From the NCBI GenBank assembly GCA_023512835.1, contig CM042085.1, forward strand, positions 40,262,189 through 40,326,188: a stretch of 64,000 nucleotides of DNA. Direction: 5' to 3'. The stretch comes from Taxillus chinensis (lineage: Eukaryota > Streptophyta > Magnoliopsida > Santalales > Loranthaceae). Both the position numbers and the translations under genes were made by a program. Shown here in pieces: positions 12,041 to 24,108 of the stretch (position 1 is its first letter; the number at the start of each line of letters is the position of its first letter). The notes under the pieces were generated by a model. The model was given only the letters and a program-made list of their open reading frames with translations, was not told the origin of the DNA and made no database searches.

Positions 12041-12950
12041 CTAGCCTGGCCCATTGGGGCCTTGCCCCGGCCCGATCAACATGACCCTGTGCCTCCCCGC
12101 CGAGGCTGCGTGGCTGCAGTCGCATCTGCGTGCTTCGTGCCCCCGGCCCGACCTTCGAGACGGAGCCCCACTCCTCTGTCCCTGCTCTCTCGGACGAGGG
12201 CCTACACCGCTGGTCGAGCTAAGGGTAACACATTCCCTAGCTCCATGCCCTACTTTCCCGCATCGGAGACAGGTCATCTTTTTCCTTGGGCGAGCTCTCT
12301 CGAGACATGGCCGGTCAAACCACAACTCCAGCAGTACTGGCCTCCTGGTGGCTGAACTCTCACGGGGTCCCACCGCCTGAATGGAAACCCTCTGCACCTG
12401 CCTCCTCTCGGGATGAGCAGCAACGCTATCCCCATCTCTGCCTCTTCTTGCTCGGACTTGCCGAACCGCCCGGCCTCGGGCTCTCGCCTAGATCCCGACC
12501 TCGCTCAATAATGAGCGCCTTGTCGACCGCCTCCCGATAGGTGGTCAATCGCATCGGTTCCAAATATCTTTTCAAAGATGGCCTCAAGCCACTGAATGAA
12601 GTCCCGCATCTTGACCTTCCTTTTCCCAAGCTCTTAAGAGCAAACCGCCCTAAATCGTGGAAGGCTTGCACATACTCACCCACCGTCGGCCACCTGCCGA
12701 AGCTCATAATACTCTCTCCATCGGGCATCGACGAATCGGGAAAATACTCCCCCAAAGAAGCGCTCAACAAACTCTCTCCCGACTCATCCGAGCGCCATGG
12801 ACAGCTACAGTGGATTCCCACCACTGCGTGGGATACCCAACAGATAGTGCGTCGCCACGCGCACTCTCTCCTCATACGGCACCCCGATCATATCAAAGAT
12901 ATCCTCGTCCACCTAATCCCAGTCCTCGGCTACCTCTAGCCGCCAACCAT
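12041..12950 (-). pseudogene. gag of element B with CCHC zinc knuckle
   Basis: The segment 12041-12397 contains CLRCGKVGHGAREC, a CX2CX4HX4C zinc knuckle that binds element RNA. Segment 12426-12875 reads SMSFGRWPTVGEYVQAFHDL, GLRPSLKRYLEP and TYREAVDKALIIER, which match the gag core of Del/Tekay-type elements. The pieces are split by frameshifts. Between 12950 and 13790 there is only leader-like sequence with no domain. Confidence 0.8.
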
Positions 12951-13400
12951 CCTCAAAAGTCCTGGGTGCATGTTTCAAAAACCGTGCGCCGGTCCACTCC
13001 TCGTCATGCTGGCTCTATCACGACCTCGCTGGTGCGTATCCCGCACCACCTCGCCTCTCTGCTGAGGGCGTGGTGGCTGCCGAAGCTGCTTGTTGCCTCT
13101 TCGACTCATCCACCCTCTCTAGCCATATCGCTCATCGAGCCCGCATACCCTACATGGCCTTCTCGGCCTGAATCAACACTGCGTCAAATCAGGTCCCACA
13201 ACGGGAGCCGATGACCTATGCTGCGGGCTCTGCTGCCCCCTGGTGCCCCGACTATCGTGGGCTCCTCTCGCGGACCCTGGCCTCGGACAACCCTCCTCGG
13301 TGGTGCCATCACACCGGCCACAACAACAAACAATCAAACAATCAATACTAGCACCACAAGACAAAGACCATCAAAGGCACAACCGACTTGTAGGTTCTCA

Positions 13401-13518
13401 CCACACGACCCGTAGGTCCATACCATGCATATAGCATCGTGTCCCCCATCCGGGGTACACCACACGACCCGTAGGTCCACAACCATGCATATAGCATCGT
13501 GTCACCCCTCGGGGTACA
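13401..13518 (-). repeat. 59-bp direct duplication in the leader of element B
   Basis: Two adjacent copies of a 59-base unit starting CCACACGACCCGTAGGTCCA (13401 and 13460), differing at a few positions. It lies between the primer site and gag. Confidence 0.8.
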
Positions 13519-13788
13519 CCACAATCAAGTCCTGGCTCTCACGGCCACGTGCCATCCTAGCACCACATCTAAGCACATCACACACAAAGACAAGCTAGTG
13601 CCCTATATGCACACAATCATACCATGCAATGCACCCCATCCCATGTATGCTCCGAGGATGATCTAACCGACACCAAAATAACCTAGAATACATGTAAGGA
13701 CTTGCGTTGATCGGGCGCCCTCCCTATAGTTTTCCAAGTCACATGGAATCAATTAACCACCCCTCACTAACCTAGGTCCACTGGACCA

Positions 13789-13802
13789 TGCTACGATACC
13801 AA
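13789..13802 (-). other. Primer binding site of element B (tRNA-Met-like)
   Basis: On the minus strand TTGGTATCGTAGC follows the LTR end (..GGGGGCGTGACA at 13805) after a 2-base spacer. It resembles the TGGTATCAGAGC site complementary to initiator tRNA-Met. Confidence 0.7.
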
Positions 13803-14913
13803 CTTGTCACGCCCCCAAATTCTAGGGAACCCGGAACCGGGCACATTACTTCCCCTTGCCCGCACCCAAAAGGTCAAGGGGTTAGTGACTAGCACCAATG
13901 GAGACTACACCCCGGGTGTTGTCTCAAATATGCAACCCTGTACGGTCATACATCAAGGGTAATCTGTACTTTCCCATATATCATCATGCATACATTAAGT
14001 CAAAACGATCAATGGACATCACACCACAAACAATATGCAAATACAACTATCCACGGACCCATGTTTGGGATACAAACATAATATATACACAATCCGGAAT
14101 ACGAGAATACGATCTTATATCATACATCGTAGTAGTAGGTGTCCTCCTGGAAGAAAGTCTTCCACTAGTCTCGGGTCACCTTGAAAAGGGTAATCAACAA
14201 GTAGGGGTGAGCGACAAGCTCAAAGAGTGACCCAAAAACTCCACATCATGCAACACATATAAGTCTATACTATATGTTAAGTGTACTCGTGCACCGTGTA
14301 GTGTGCACAATCATCGAGACTCGACCTGCGAACAAACATCGGACAACTTGTCCACGATCCTCCATGGGATCCCGACTCGGGGCACTCAGCCCTAGCTCCA
14401 CGAGCTCAACGGCTCGACTCAGGCCTTAGCTTTGTCTGCGCAATATGCCGCCCCACGATCGCCACCAACTGCGCCATCGGTGCGTATGCGCCCGTCAACC
14501 ACATAGCACCATCGGTGCATCCACAGTGAGAACCCAAATAAGTCATGGAGTCCATGCCCCAATACCTCACACCAACATACTAACATTAGTATGGCATGTC
14601 ATTCTCAATATTTCCTTTGGACCTGGCAGTCTTCACAAGTAAAAACCTTCAATCCTTGATTTATGAAGGAAGTACCCATAGCTTGGCTATTTTCTTGAAA
14701 TCAAAAGTCCCGGCATTGGGTTCCCATATCATAAATAAGATAATCTGATTTTTGGGGATTTTTAGAGATGTCTAACCCCACTTTCAAAAATTCACCACTA
14801 CGAACTTTTGGGTTTTTCAGAGATTTTACACTAAATCCCAATTTTCACATTTTGAAAGAGTGGAATTAATTTTTCTAGTATTTTTCTTTGAATCCAAATG
14901 GGGGTATTTCGTT

Positions 14914-14966
14914 ATTTACATTGTAACTTAAGTATCATACTTAGGCATAATGGTTTACAATGTAAA
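14914..14966. repeat. Long imperfect hairpin in the LTR of element B
   Basis: The arms ATTTACATTGTAAC and GTTTACAATGTAAAT pair over 13 bases, and the inner TTAAGTAT / ATACTTAG pair again, so about 53 bases form a near-continuous palindrome. In the transcript this would be a stem-loop. Confidence 0.7.
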
Positions 14967-15036
14967 TGTCAAGTGTGATCAGTGCGGTTACCTTCGCTGG
15001 AACTTGTTGTGGATTGAAGGCTGCGGATTTGATGCT

Positions 15037-15320
15037 ACGATCCGGACTACTCCTCCGGACCTGCGATCCGGACTAACTCCTCGGACTACTGATCCGGACT
15101 ATCTCCTCCGGACCAACGATCCGGACTAACTCCTCGGACTCGATCCGGACTAACTCCTCCGGACTTTTGATCCGGACTACATCCTGGATTCTTGATCGGA
15201 CTAACTCCTCCGGACTTCGATCCGGACTACGATCCGGACTAACTACTCCGGACTACGATCCGGACTAACTCCTCGGACTACTGATCCGGACTAACTACTC
15301 CGGACTGCGATCTGGACTAA
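15037..15320. repeat. TCCGGACTAAC minisatellite in the LTR of element B
   Basis: About ten or more imperfect units built on GATCCGGACTAACTCCTC and its shorter derivative CTCCGGACTAC. The core TCCGGA is itself palindromic. Units vary in length and single bases, so it is an old, reshuffled array. Confidence 0.85.
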
Positions 15321-16103
15321 CGAGATTTTTGACTCCATAGTCTTTGGATGGTCCGTCGACCCTAAAACTCGCCAGTGATGTTCATCGTCGTTTTGGCTTT
15401 GTTCTTCGTCTGGAAGCAACCTAGTGACCCCCAGACGCTCATAAACACACGTTTTACGCAAAAACTGAAATATTTACCTCAAAACGCGTCCTAAACGCCT
15501 CTAATTCGCACGATAACAGCGAAATACACACAAATCATATATTCATCTAGATCTAAATCTAGACCTCTATGGTTGACTTCTCGGCCCTCATAAAACACAC
15601 ACTCATACAACCGCAGATCACATATTCAAAGATAGGATCGAGATAAGACGATTAAGGACACTACCTGGAAAGGTTTATTGCGATCCACGAGCTCCAATCC
15701 CCAAAATCGCCAAGAAAGCTCTTCATGCTCTTCACCTTCTCTCTCTCTCTCTTGCTCAAACACGCACGCACCAATAATTGGCAATTAAAGAGATAAGGCG
15801 GTTCTTAATTATATATATACCGTTGCCAATAATTGGCCTCCCCGGCAATAATTGACCCGAACACGATAATTGACCTCCCGAGGTCACGAACTCCAAATTG
15901 AGTGAAATTACTTGTCAAAACGCTCGAAATGACGAAGCACAACAATGTTAAGATATTATCACATTGAAATAACTGCTCAAATGCAAAGTCAACCAATAAA
16001 CCCCGAAAAGTCAACAATCGGGTTAAACGGGCCCGGCTCAAATCAGGCCCAAGTACGGTCAAAATGCTCACATCGCGGCTACATTACCGTCCGGATAGTT
16101 ACA

Positions 16104-17681
16104 TTCCCATAGAATGACTATCTCTCAAAACTACCCAAATACGAGTCTTTACACGTAGACTCGTAGCTCCGACAATGAGTAGATTAGATGGACTGAAGAA
16201 GTCACTCTAAGCGTTATTCGAAGAGTCACTGAACTCTCGCGAGTCGTTGACTTTAGTTAACGAGTGACACTAAAGGCCAATCAACCTGACCTCTAGCCTC
16301 GAAGACTCGAAGATGTGAGTCCTAGACTCGCGAAACACCATAAAGCCTGAATCAAAACTTCGCAACCTTCTACGGTGTTAGCTGAAATCTTCGAGTCATC
16401 GAACCTACGAGGCATCTACCTCCGAGGCAAACTTACAACCCTAAACACAACCACTTAGCGATATTGTCGGCTAGGGTTTAGACGACAAATCTGCGCCATC
16501 CTGGCCGATTGAGCGCATTAATGACACATTAATTGCTACCAACTACCATCCACGGATGAATGGCCAAGATCGATCGCATGCCAAATACACAAGTATGGGC
16601 ATCTGATCGCAAATCAAGCGAATCAACCCATCCCCGACATTCCGCATTTTTAATGGCGGGAAGTCATGTCGAGATGGACATCGTGAGCACACGAGCACTT
16701 TAATCTTAAAAAAGATCTCTCATGCACCATCACTTTCATAATCGAGATCTATGGAGAAAAGAGTATTTACTCTCTTCTCAATTTTGTTTGATAGTTCATC
16801 ATCACTCACGTTATCGCTCACAAAACTCCCCGTCATCTTCTCCATAAAAACTTCCATCATAGTGATCTGTAGAGGAATCCAAAACCAGCTAACAGTCTAG
16901 CTTCCGCAAACGAAGAAATTCTATTCACCCCCCCCCCCACGCTCTGGACTCACTTTGGGACCTACATGGGCATGCAAATATGCGGTATGGGCAACAGATC
17001 TGCCAAATTAGAGAAGATCACCCATTCTCTCTACTTCGCATTTTTAGTGGCGGGAAGTTAGATTGTGGGATGGACGACAAGGCACATGAGCACTTTAAAC
17101 TTAAAATATATCTCTCACACACTGAACTAAGAAAAATATGAGTTAACCTCATCTCAAAAAGTGTAGAACTCCTGATATACAATATATAAGATTCTGACAT
17201 GCATTAAAGCATTAACTTTTGAGAATCAACTTGAGGGTTCCAACGCTGGAGAGAGAGACTCTGAGAGACATTGAAAAAGTGTTGTACGGCGTGTTGAAGG
17301 AAGAATAAGAACAATCTACTCATACACAAATCAATCTCTTATTTTGTCTACGATTCAACCAAACCTTCATGTCTGATCCTAGTGTTGTTTGTTCACAATC
17401 CAAATCTATCATAGAACATTCCAAATGGAGTTAATTAGTTCATATTGACATCCGTAGGAATATTCACTACGTTCACATCCGAGAAGCTGCGGCGCTTAAT
17501 AATTACTCCACCCTCGATTTGTTTGATAGCTAATTATCACTCCTATTCCATATTGTCATCTTCTCGATAAATACTCATCACGATTGTCTATAAAGACATT
17601 GAACCAAAGAAAACGGTCTAAGCTTCCGTGAAGAAAGTCTATTCACCCCTCTAGACTCACCTTTGGGACCTATAAGATTAA
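16104..17681 (+). repeat. Two copia-type LTR fragments in tandem (X-prime)
   Basis: Plus-strand LTR sequence ends twice in CTATTCACCCCC..TTTGGGACCTA: at 16966 (..CCTACA) and near 17681 (..CCTATA). The C-rich end is typical of Maximus/SIRE LTRs. The stretch before each end is related (GCATTTTTAATGGCGGGAAG at 16646; GCATTTTTAGTGGCGGGAAG at 17038). TATATAAG lies at 17183. The first copy was probably inserted into, or joined to, the second. The same family on the minus strand makes up repeat X (20736-32143). Confidence 0.65.
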
Positions 17682-20600
17682 AGCACGTAAATCAAAACTA
17701 TCATACAACAACAATTAAATGCGGTAAATAAATTGATTAAATAAAGAAATAAATAATAAAGACAATTTAAAACATAGAATAAACCTCCTAATCTTAATCC
17801 TAGGCCTAACTCTCTAACTTTCCCCAGTGAGTCACTAAATCATCACGGATTCCACCGGAGGGGCGCTTTGGGGTGCGGTTCCCTCCAACCTTCATCCGAA
17901 GGGTGATGAAAATATGGAGTCGCCACCAACCGTTTTGGAGTGCGGTTGGTCACCTAAAAAGGAATTGAATTTACAGATTAGGGATGGCTCGGGAGTTGGT
18001 TATGCGTGGAGAAGGACTAGCACCCCCACAATGCCCTTTCGATACCTATATTAAGATTTACAGGTTTCTAACTTGTTTTAATTGTTTAATCTAAAGTTAA
18101 CTAGCCTTAGGTGATCTTTGGATTTGCATATGGCCTAAAGGTCTACTCTTTTTATGTACTAAGTTGTTTGTTAGGATAAAATTATGCTCAATTTGTCCTA
18201 AGCATCTAAAGGAAATCTTAGCAATGTGATTTTTCCCATTTTATTTCTACATTCTTTATTGAAGTTGAAAGTTAAATTCAATTTAGTCATAAACTTCTAA
18301 AGGGATCCTATGGTTCAATTAAGACACAATGGGTTATCCAAAATCTAAAAGAAGCAATGATTTTATTTAAGTTAAAATGCTAATAATGAAATTTCTTTTT
18401 TTTTATATATACATTTTTTTTATTTAAAACTAAATAATATAACGGCATTAAAGAGAAAAGAACTAACAAAAAGCCAAGGAATACTAAAGAAAACCAAATG
18501 GCAAATGAAAGTGAAAAAACATTTTGTTTGTTTTGGAAAACCTCTCTTCTTCTTCTTTTTTTTTGTTTGGAAAATATTTTTTTTTATTTTTTCGTTTTTA
18601 TTTTTTTTTTTGAAACATTTTTGTTTGGTTTCGTGACAAAAATGTTTTTTTTTTTTTTTAATTGATTGAAAATAAGTAAAATTAAAACAAATGCAATTGT
18701 GTAGTCTGTCTTTGACATCTACAAAAAAAGGTCACTTCTCTTTTTTTTCTTTTTTTCCTCTCTTTCTCACTATCTTTGGTGTACAAAGTACAATGGTATT
18801 GGGCTTTCAACCCATGATTACAAAATTACCATTTGCCTAAAGCTAACAATTTTCTAAGGCCAAATAAAAAAATAAAATATGATTAAATAAATAAATAAAT
18901 ACATAAAACTAAATACAACTAATTAATTCTTTCTTTCTTTCTTTCTTCACATAGCTAAATGGATTGTATTATGCACCCAAGCTTTATATCAACAAAGTGA
19001 GGAACTCATCCCATCAATACCTAGGCGTGTGAAAAAAAACAAACAACAAATAAAAATGTAAGTATGAGTAAAAGAAAAGAAAAACAAGCATACCCAGTAT
19101 CAAATGAAAATATCTGTCAAAAGAAGCAAATGGATAACAAAACAAGCATTCCGGATGAGCAAGGGTTAGATAGATTGAAACTAAAGAAAAACACATTGAA
19201 GCCAAAATCAAAACCATCTAGATAGCTTAAAAGCGGATTAAAAACCCGATTAAAACTAGCCCATTTAAAACTAGATTAAAGTCCAGATTGAAAATAGATT
19301 AAAGACAATTTGAAGCGGATGAAAACCAGATCAAAACCCAAATTAAAAACAGAGTAAAGCCAACTTAAGACCACATTAAAATTAGATTAAAGCCCTCACG
19401 TGCTTGAAAACTAACCAAAACACTCACACTTTGAAAACAGTCGGCACATTCATACATCTTAAAAGCCAATCAAAGCATTCAAACCTGGATTAAAATGCAT
19501 GAGACAAAACCTAGATCACACATCCACATATACATATGCACCCACACCAGGCAAACCCTGTAGGAGAACACAAGACACGCGGTTCAAAAAGCAAGAAAGA
19601 AAAACAAGAACGGTGTGAACATCCAAACGGAACTAGTGGTGTTTAGGCCAAAACATGGATTGACTAGCTCTCTGGACAAGAACTCACCCACATGTATTAC
19701 CAAAAATCACAAAACAATCGGCATAGAATAACACCAATCAACATGTATTATAGAGGCCTAAAACGGCATGAATAACATCAATCAACACTCATAAAAGCAC
19801 ACGACGCACTATTTAGCCATCTCGGATAGAAAAATCACGGAACAAAAGCATTATGAATAGAAAGGAATTACCACGAGATGTTTTTCCTCTCTATGTGACG
19901 CTCATTCCTCTTACTATCGAACCGGATGTCCTCTGCGCTGGCCTTCGACCGAATAACGACGGCGGCAAACAACGGTGGGCTGCGAATCGAATTCCTTGTG
20001 CCTCTGTGTTGCCTCTTTGGTGCCTCCGTCCAACTATCGCGACATTGGAGTGGTCTTGGGAATCTTCCGCCTCTCTCTTGGTGACCTTGGGACGAACGGC
20101 GGTGGCGGTCGTGTCTAGCTCCATGATGACCGGCAAGTGTGGTGCCGGTCGGGAGTGAAAGGAGGTGTCCTGGTTTGGGTAAGGAAAGGGCTTTGGTGTT
20201 AAATGTCGTGGGTGAAAATTTTTTTAGCAATGGAGGTTAGGGTGTTGGTTTATCGGAGAAGGGGCGGAGGAAGAGGGTGATTTTGGTTTGGGTTTTTGGA
20301 GTCGAGAAAGAGAAATGAGGGTGGCAAGAGAAAGGGGGTGCACTTTTCCGGGGGTGAATAGCCCAGAGAAGGAGGTGTGGTTGGTTTGTTTCTTATTTGG
20401 GGAGAGAAAGGGCCGAGCCGAGAGAGAGAGCGGCCACTGGTGGATGAGCATTGAGTTTATGGAGTTGAGAGGAGAGAGACCGACCGGGGTGTGGGTTTTC
20501 CAAGTGAAGAGGGAACGGAGAACCAGGGAGGATGGTTCTTTGGTCGGATTTTGGAGCGGGAGAGTGTGTAGGGTTTTTGGCCAGCCAGAGGAAAGCTTGA

Positions 20601-20735
20601 TCGGGTTTGGGGTTTTATAGGTGAGCGAGAAGGGTTTGAGCCGGGTGATTGAGCAACGGCACAGACTTGGTTGTGGGTTAGCGGTGTGGTTTGGCTTCAG
20701 AGAGGGAGGGTGACCCATGGTTGAACCATAGTTGG
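17682..20735 (-). repeat. Long LTR-like repeat Y1 (possibly Ogre/Tat type)
   Basis: On the minus strand a TGGCGACTCC sequence (17916-17925) marks a possible primer site, with LTR-like sequence to its right. That stretch holds TATAAAAC on the minus strand near 20612-20620, poly-T/poly-A rich blocks (18390-18660), a CTTT repeat (18930-18948) and a serine/proline-coding GC-rich end. A homologous copy, Y2, begins at 44678. No coding domain is seen, and the right edge abuts repeat X at 20736. The Ogre/Tat assignment rests on the primer site only. Confidence 0.5.
17821..17925 (-). other. Possible split primer binding site of Y1 (tRNA-Arg-like)
   Basis: Ogre-type elements use a primer site of the form TGGCGACTCC-n-CTGGGGA. 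Here TGGCGACTCC lies at 17925-17916 and GACTCACTGGGGA at 17833-17821 (minus strand), about 80 bases apart, as if a segment had been inserted or duplicated within the site. Y2 has TGGCGACTCT at 44732-44723. Confidence 0.4.
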
Positions 20736-20858
20736 TGTAGGTCCCAAAGTGAGTTTAGAGGGGGGGGGTGAATAGACTCTTCAGCGAAGCTAGATTGTTA
20801 GCTTGTTTATGAATCTTCTAGAGATAACTATGATGTAAGAATTTATGGAAAAGATGAG
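20736..20858 (-). repeat. Repeat X, piece 1: U5 end of a copia-type LTR
   Basis: It begins TGTAGGTCCCAAAG and continues through TAGAGGGGGGGGGTGAATAGAC, the reverse complement of the X-prime LTR end at 16966. It stops at ..AAAAGATGAG, where a solo LTR is inserted. The sequence resumes at 24700 (ATGACAACATGGAG) exactly as the X-prime copy predicts (16844-16826 in reverse). Confidence 0.75.
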
Positions 20859-21063
20859 CGCTCACGCCCGAATTTCCAACCCGAGAAAACCGGCATGTAA
20901 CTCCCCTTTACCCACCCGGTGGGCAAGGGGTTGAGATAAAATAACTCTACACGAGCTCAAACTCCCACTATAGATATTCAAAAAGACCAAACCATGTATC
21001 TTTATTCAACTTAAAACATAATAATCAATTACAAACTAGACATGCCTTTATTGCGTCAAAAAC

Positions 21064-22922
21064 TGTAATGACCCGTGTGTAACTCGTGTGTAAGGAGTTA
21101 ACCACAAACACCTTGGATGTTGGTACACAAGTTTAAGGTAAGGGATGAGCCCAAGGGGACTTTTGAGAGGTGCATGTGTCAAGCGATAGCGTACATTTAT
21201 GCCCTAGGAAGATCTTATGCGTTCTGAGGGCGGTTTTAAGTGTTTTGGCTGATCTTGGAGCTCACTTTTGACCTAGTAGATGGCCTCAAACAATTGGGCG
21301 TGCAAGAACAAAAGTTTCTTAGAATGAGGTCCTCTACCTACCACAGAAATTTCAGAGCATTTGGAGCTGAACGTGAATTCACCCATTTCACGTGCAAGCA
21401 TATTTTTGCTCCTCAAGCCTCTACAAGATGCAAGGAGACTTGTGGTGAAGTTTGAGTGCATTTGGAGCTGCACGCCAATTGGGGAATTGGCGTGCAAATT
21501 GGCGTGCAGGTGTATTTTGCATGGTTCCCTTGGTTTTGTCATTCTAATGATCTTTCTCCAAAGGACCATGTTGAAATTTCGAGTATTTTGGCCTATATGG
21601 GTGCGGAAAGGTGCTAACTTGTGTGATCAAAACTACGTCGTTTTGATCCCTGGGTTTACTTAATCAAAACTACGTCGTTTTGATGTGGGTGGTGTCTATA
21701 TAAGGAGGGCTTGAGTTTGAGTTTAGGGTTCTTGTGTTCCTTTCTTACCTGGTCTTTGCGAGAGAGAGAGAGCTAGAGAGAGAGGGGAAGGGGAGTTGCC
21801 GATTCTGCGGAGCATCTTGCGTGGGGAGGACGGCGTTTGGCGCGGGAGCAAGGATGACCTGCTTTTAAGGTAGGGTTCTGTTCTTCCTAATCCCTCCTCC
21901 GTCCTAGGGTCCTAGGGCAGATTACATTTCAGACTGTTTATATATACATATGTAATCCATATAGGTGTGATCTCCTATATGGATGTTGGCCTTCAGTGGC
22001 GTATTGGTGTGATTTCCAGGGTTGGGTGGTTAGTGCATGTTAAGTGTTTGATAAAATGCCGGTGTGGATATGCTGTATGAATATGCTCGTGTGTATGCTC
22101 GAACGTGTTTGAAATAATGCTGTGAGGCTATGTATATTACGTTGTACCAAATAATATCTCCAGTGGCTGGGATTGTGAGCTTGTGAATATGTGCATGCTA
22201 AGTGTTCGACGTTATTCCCGTGTGACTAAGCATATTAAGTGTTTGATGTTATGCACGTATGGTCTTATGTCTTGTGTGGTTGCTTGTACACCCGGTGGTC
22301 GTGGAAGCCCGGGACCGTTTTTGTGTTAGCCCGTGAGGTTATGGAAACTTGGCCTCAAGAGGCGGTTAAATCACTTGGCCTGAAGAGGCGGTTAAATCAC
22401 TTGGCTTGAAGAGGCGGTTAAATCACTTGTTGTTAAAGTGTTAGCCTAGTATGATAGCAAGGATTGTAATTGTTGATGTGGTTGTTGTTATGTCTGTTGA
22501 AATTATTGTAACACGACACCGCACTTGTACACATGGCATGTAGATGCTAGGAGCATGGGATGGGTTGGGGAGACATGATCCCTATTTGTGGATGCTCACC
22601 CCTCCTACTATGGTGTGCTTTCTTGCAGGAACCTACGAGGCGTTAGGTGGGAACACCAAGGTGGAAGAGTTCCATTTTTGTGGCTTTGTTTTGTGTTATT
22701 TGCATTATGTAATTTTGTTGAGGTATTGTAACCCAGGTGGGGAGATATTGTAATGAAGTTTGAAATATAATAAAGGCATGTGGTTTCAATTAAATAATTA
22801 TATGATTTTGGTTTTCGAAAAGAAATGTGAAGTGTATATTGTATTCTACCCCTTTGTCCAAACCCGGATAAAGGGAGGGTCACGTTCCCGGTCTCCTCGG
22901 GTTGGAAATCCGGGGCGTGACA
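21064..22922 (+). mobile_element. Solo LTR of the Del-like family, plus strand, nested in the previous one
   Basis: TGTAATGACCCGTG..CGGGGCGTGACA, 1859 bp, flanked by AAAC on both sides (21060-21063 and 22923-22926). The surrounding minus-strand LTR continues across the insertion. U3 has CACGTG boxes near 21368, 21390 and 21466, palindromes at 21625-21648 and 21663-21684, TATATAA at 21697 and a GA tract at 21760-21784. No internal sequence remains, so it arose by LTR-LTR recombination. Confidence 0.9.
22333..22440 (+). repeat. 26-bp tandem repeat in the nested LTR
   Basis: Three to four copies of CACTTGGCCTGAAGAGGCGG plus TTAAAT. It sits where other LTRs of the family have different arrays. 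Confidence 0.85.
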
Positions 22923-23229
22923 AAACCCTTTTACAATCATTCCCCATTGGGGTTACAAAGGTTCCACAAAACATAATACAAATTACATTTAACAAAGCAA
23001 CAAAGTAAAGCGCCTTCCACCTTGGTGTCCCCACCCAACGCCCGTAGCTCCTGAAAGGAAAACAACACGGTAGGAGGGGTGAGCAACCATAGCTCAGTAG
23101 GGATCATGTCTCTCCAACCCATCCCATGCTCCTAGTATCTACATGTCAATGTGTACAGGTGCAGTGTCGTGGTACAAGTATTTAAACAGGTATAAACGTC
23201 CACAAAGAGTATATCAACACAAACAAGTC

Positions 23230-23660
23230 ACAGGAACAGGTACAACTACATCCACAGCCACACAGGCTCCACATACACAGCCACACAGGCTCCACATACA
23301 CAGCCACACAGGCTCCACAGCCACATAGGCTCCACATTCATAGCCACACAGGCTCGACAATCAGCCACACAGGCTCACAATCTGCCACATAGGCTCACAA
23401 TCTGCCACACAGGCTCACATCCAGCTATATCGGGCTCATAATCTGCCACATAGGCTCCAATCTCGGCCACACAAGCATACAATCAAACATATAGCATACA
23501 TCTTAGCCACTCGGGCATACAATCAAACACATAGCATACATCTCGGCCACACAGGCATACAATCAAACACATAGCATGCATCTCAGCCACACGGCATACA
23601 ATTAAACACATAACATGCATCTCGGCCACATAGGCATATAATCAAACACATAGCATGTAT
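23230..23660 (-). repeat. Tandem arrays in the minus-strand LTR
   Basis: The first part repeats a unit close to CCACACAGGCTCCACATACA (23260-23460). The second repeats a unit of about 40 bases around CGGCCACACAGGCATACAAT and CAAACACATAGCATGCATCT (23461-23660). The second unit is the reverse complement of the GTGTTTG..ATGC unit seen in the LTR at 4020-4280. The arrays have no CRISPR-like unique spacers. Confidence 0.8.
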
Positions 23661-24064
23661 CCGGATCAATAATCATTATGTCAAGTATATTTCCCCCAGA
23701 AACCCCAAGGTTTCCCACGTGACCCTACAGATGAATGAAACCTAACGAACCACGGGACATCCCAATGGCCTCTAAGGCCCACTGCCCCGTAACAAACCCC
23801 GAGAGTTCCCTTACCCGGACTCAACGTCGGAATCAAACGAAACATGCCAATGAAGGCCAACATCCATATAGGCGATCACACCTATATGGATTTACATATA
23901 TATATTATAACAATAACAATACTCTACAAATCATCCACCACAGGACCTAACCCCCAGAATAGGTACCGGAAGAGACAAACCCTACCTCAAAAGGTTCCTC
24001 CTTGCTCTTGCTCCCACGCTAGACGCCGTCCGCCCACGCGAATCACCATAGCAAGAAACAATCG

Positions 24065-24067
<3 letters not shown>

Positions 24068-24106
<39 letters not shown>
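24068..24106. repeat. CT microsatellite in LTR leader
   Basis: About 19 CT units at the position where the other LTRs have a shorter GA/CT tract just downstream of TATA (3763-3786, 21760-21784). Confidence 0.95.

Positions 24107-24108
<2 letters not shown>

Larger units (their letters stand above)
10394..16103 (-). mobile_element. Element B: truncated Del/Tekay-like Ty3/gypsy retrotransposon
   Basis: On the minus strand: 5' LTR (13805 to about 16103), tRNA-Met-like primer site, leader, gag with a CCHC zinc knuckle, protease, RT and the start of RNase H, where it is cut by element A at 10394. The linker FADVFPEDLVTLPPVREVEF before RT is typical of chromoviruses. Integrase, any chromodomain and the 3' LTR are missing. 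GC content is higher than in its neighbours. Confidence 0.8.
13805..16103 (-). repeat. 5' LTR of element B (about 2.3 kb)
   Basis: The left end TGTCACGCCCCC is fixed by the primer site. The right end is less certain; TAGTTACA at 16096-16103 would give a TG start, and 16083 is an alternative. The first hundred bases at the left match the U5 end of the 21064/20859/49563 LTR family, which links the two groups. It contains a TCCGGACTAAC minisatellite (15037-15320), a long hairpin (14914-14966), a CT tract (15739-15754) and a TATATATA box near 15811-15822. Confidence 0.7.

Noticed and set aside
20224..20718. 164-codon Ser/Pro/Leu-rich frame on the minus strand
   Set aside because: It lies in the GC-rich end of repeat Y1, starts upstream of a TATA-like sequence and has low complexity; probably chance.
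23260..23660. Regular repeats resembling a CRISPR array
   Set aside because: Repeats are contiguous and imperfect with no unique spacers of constant length; they lie in a plant LTR.
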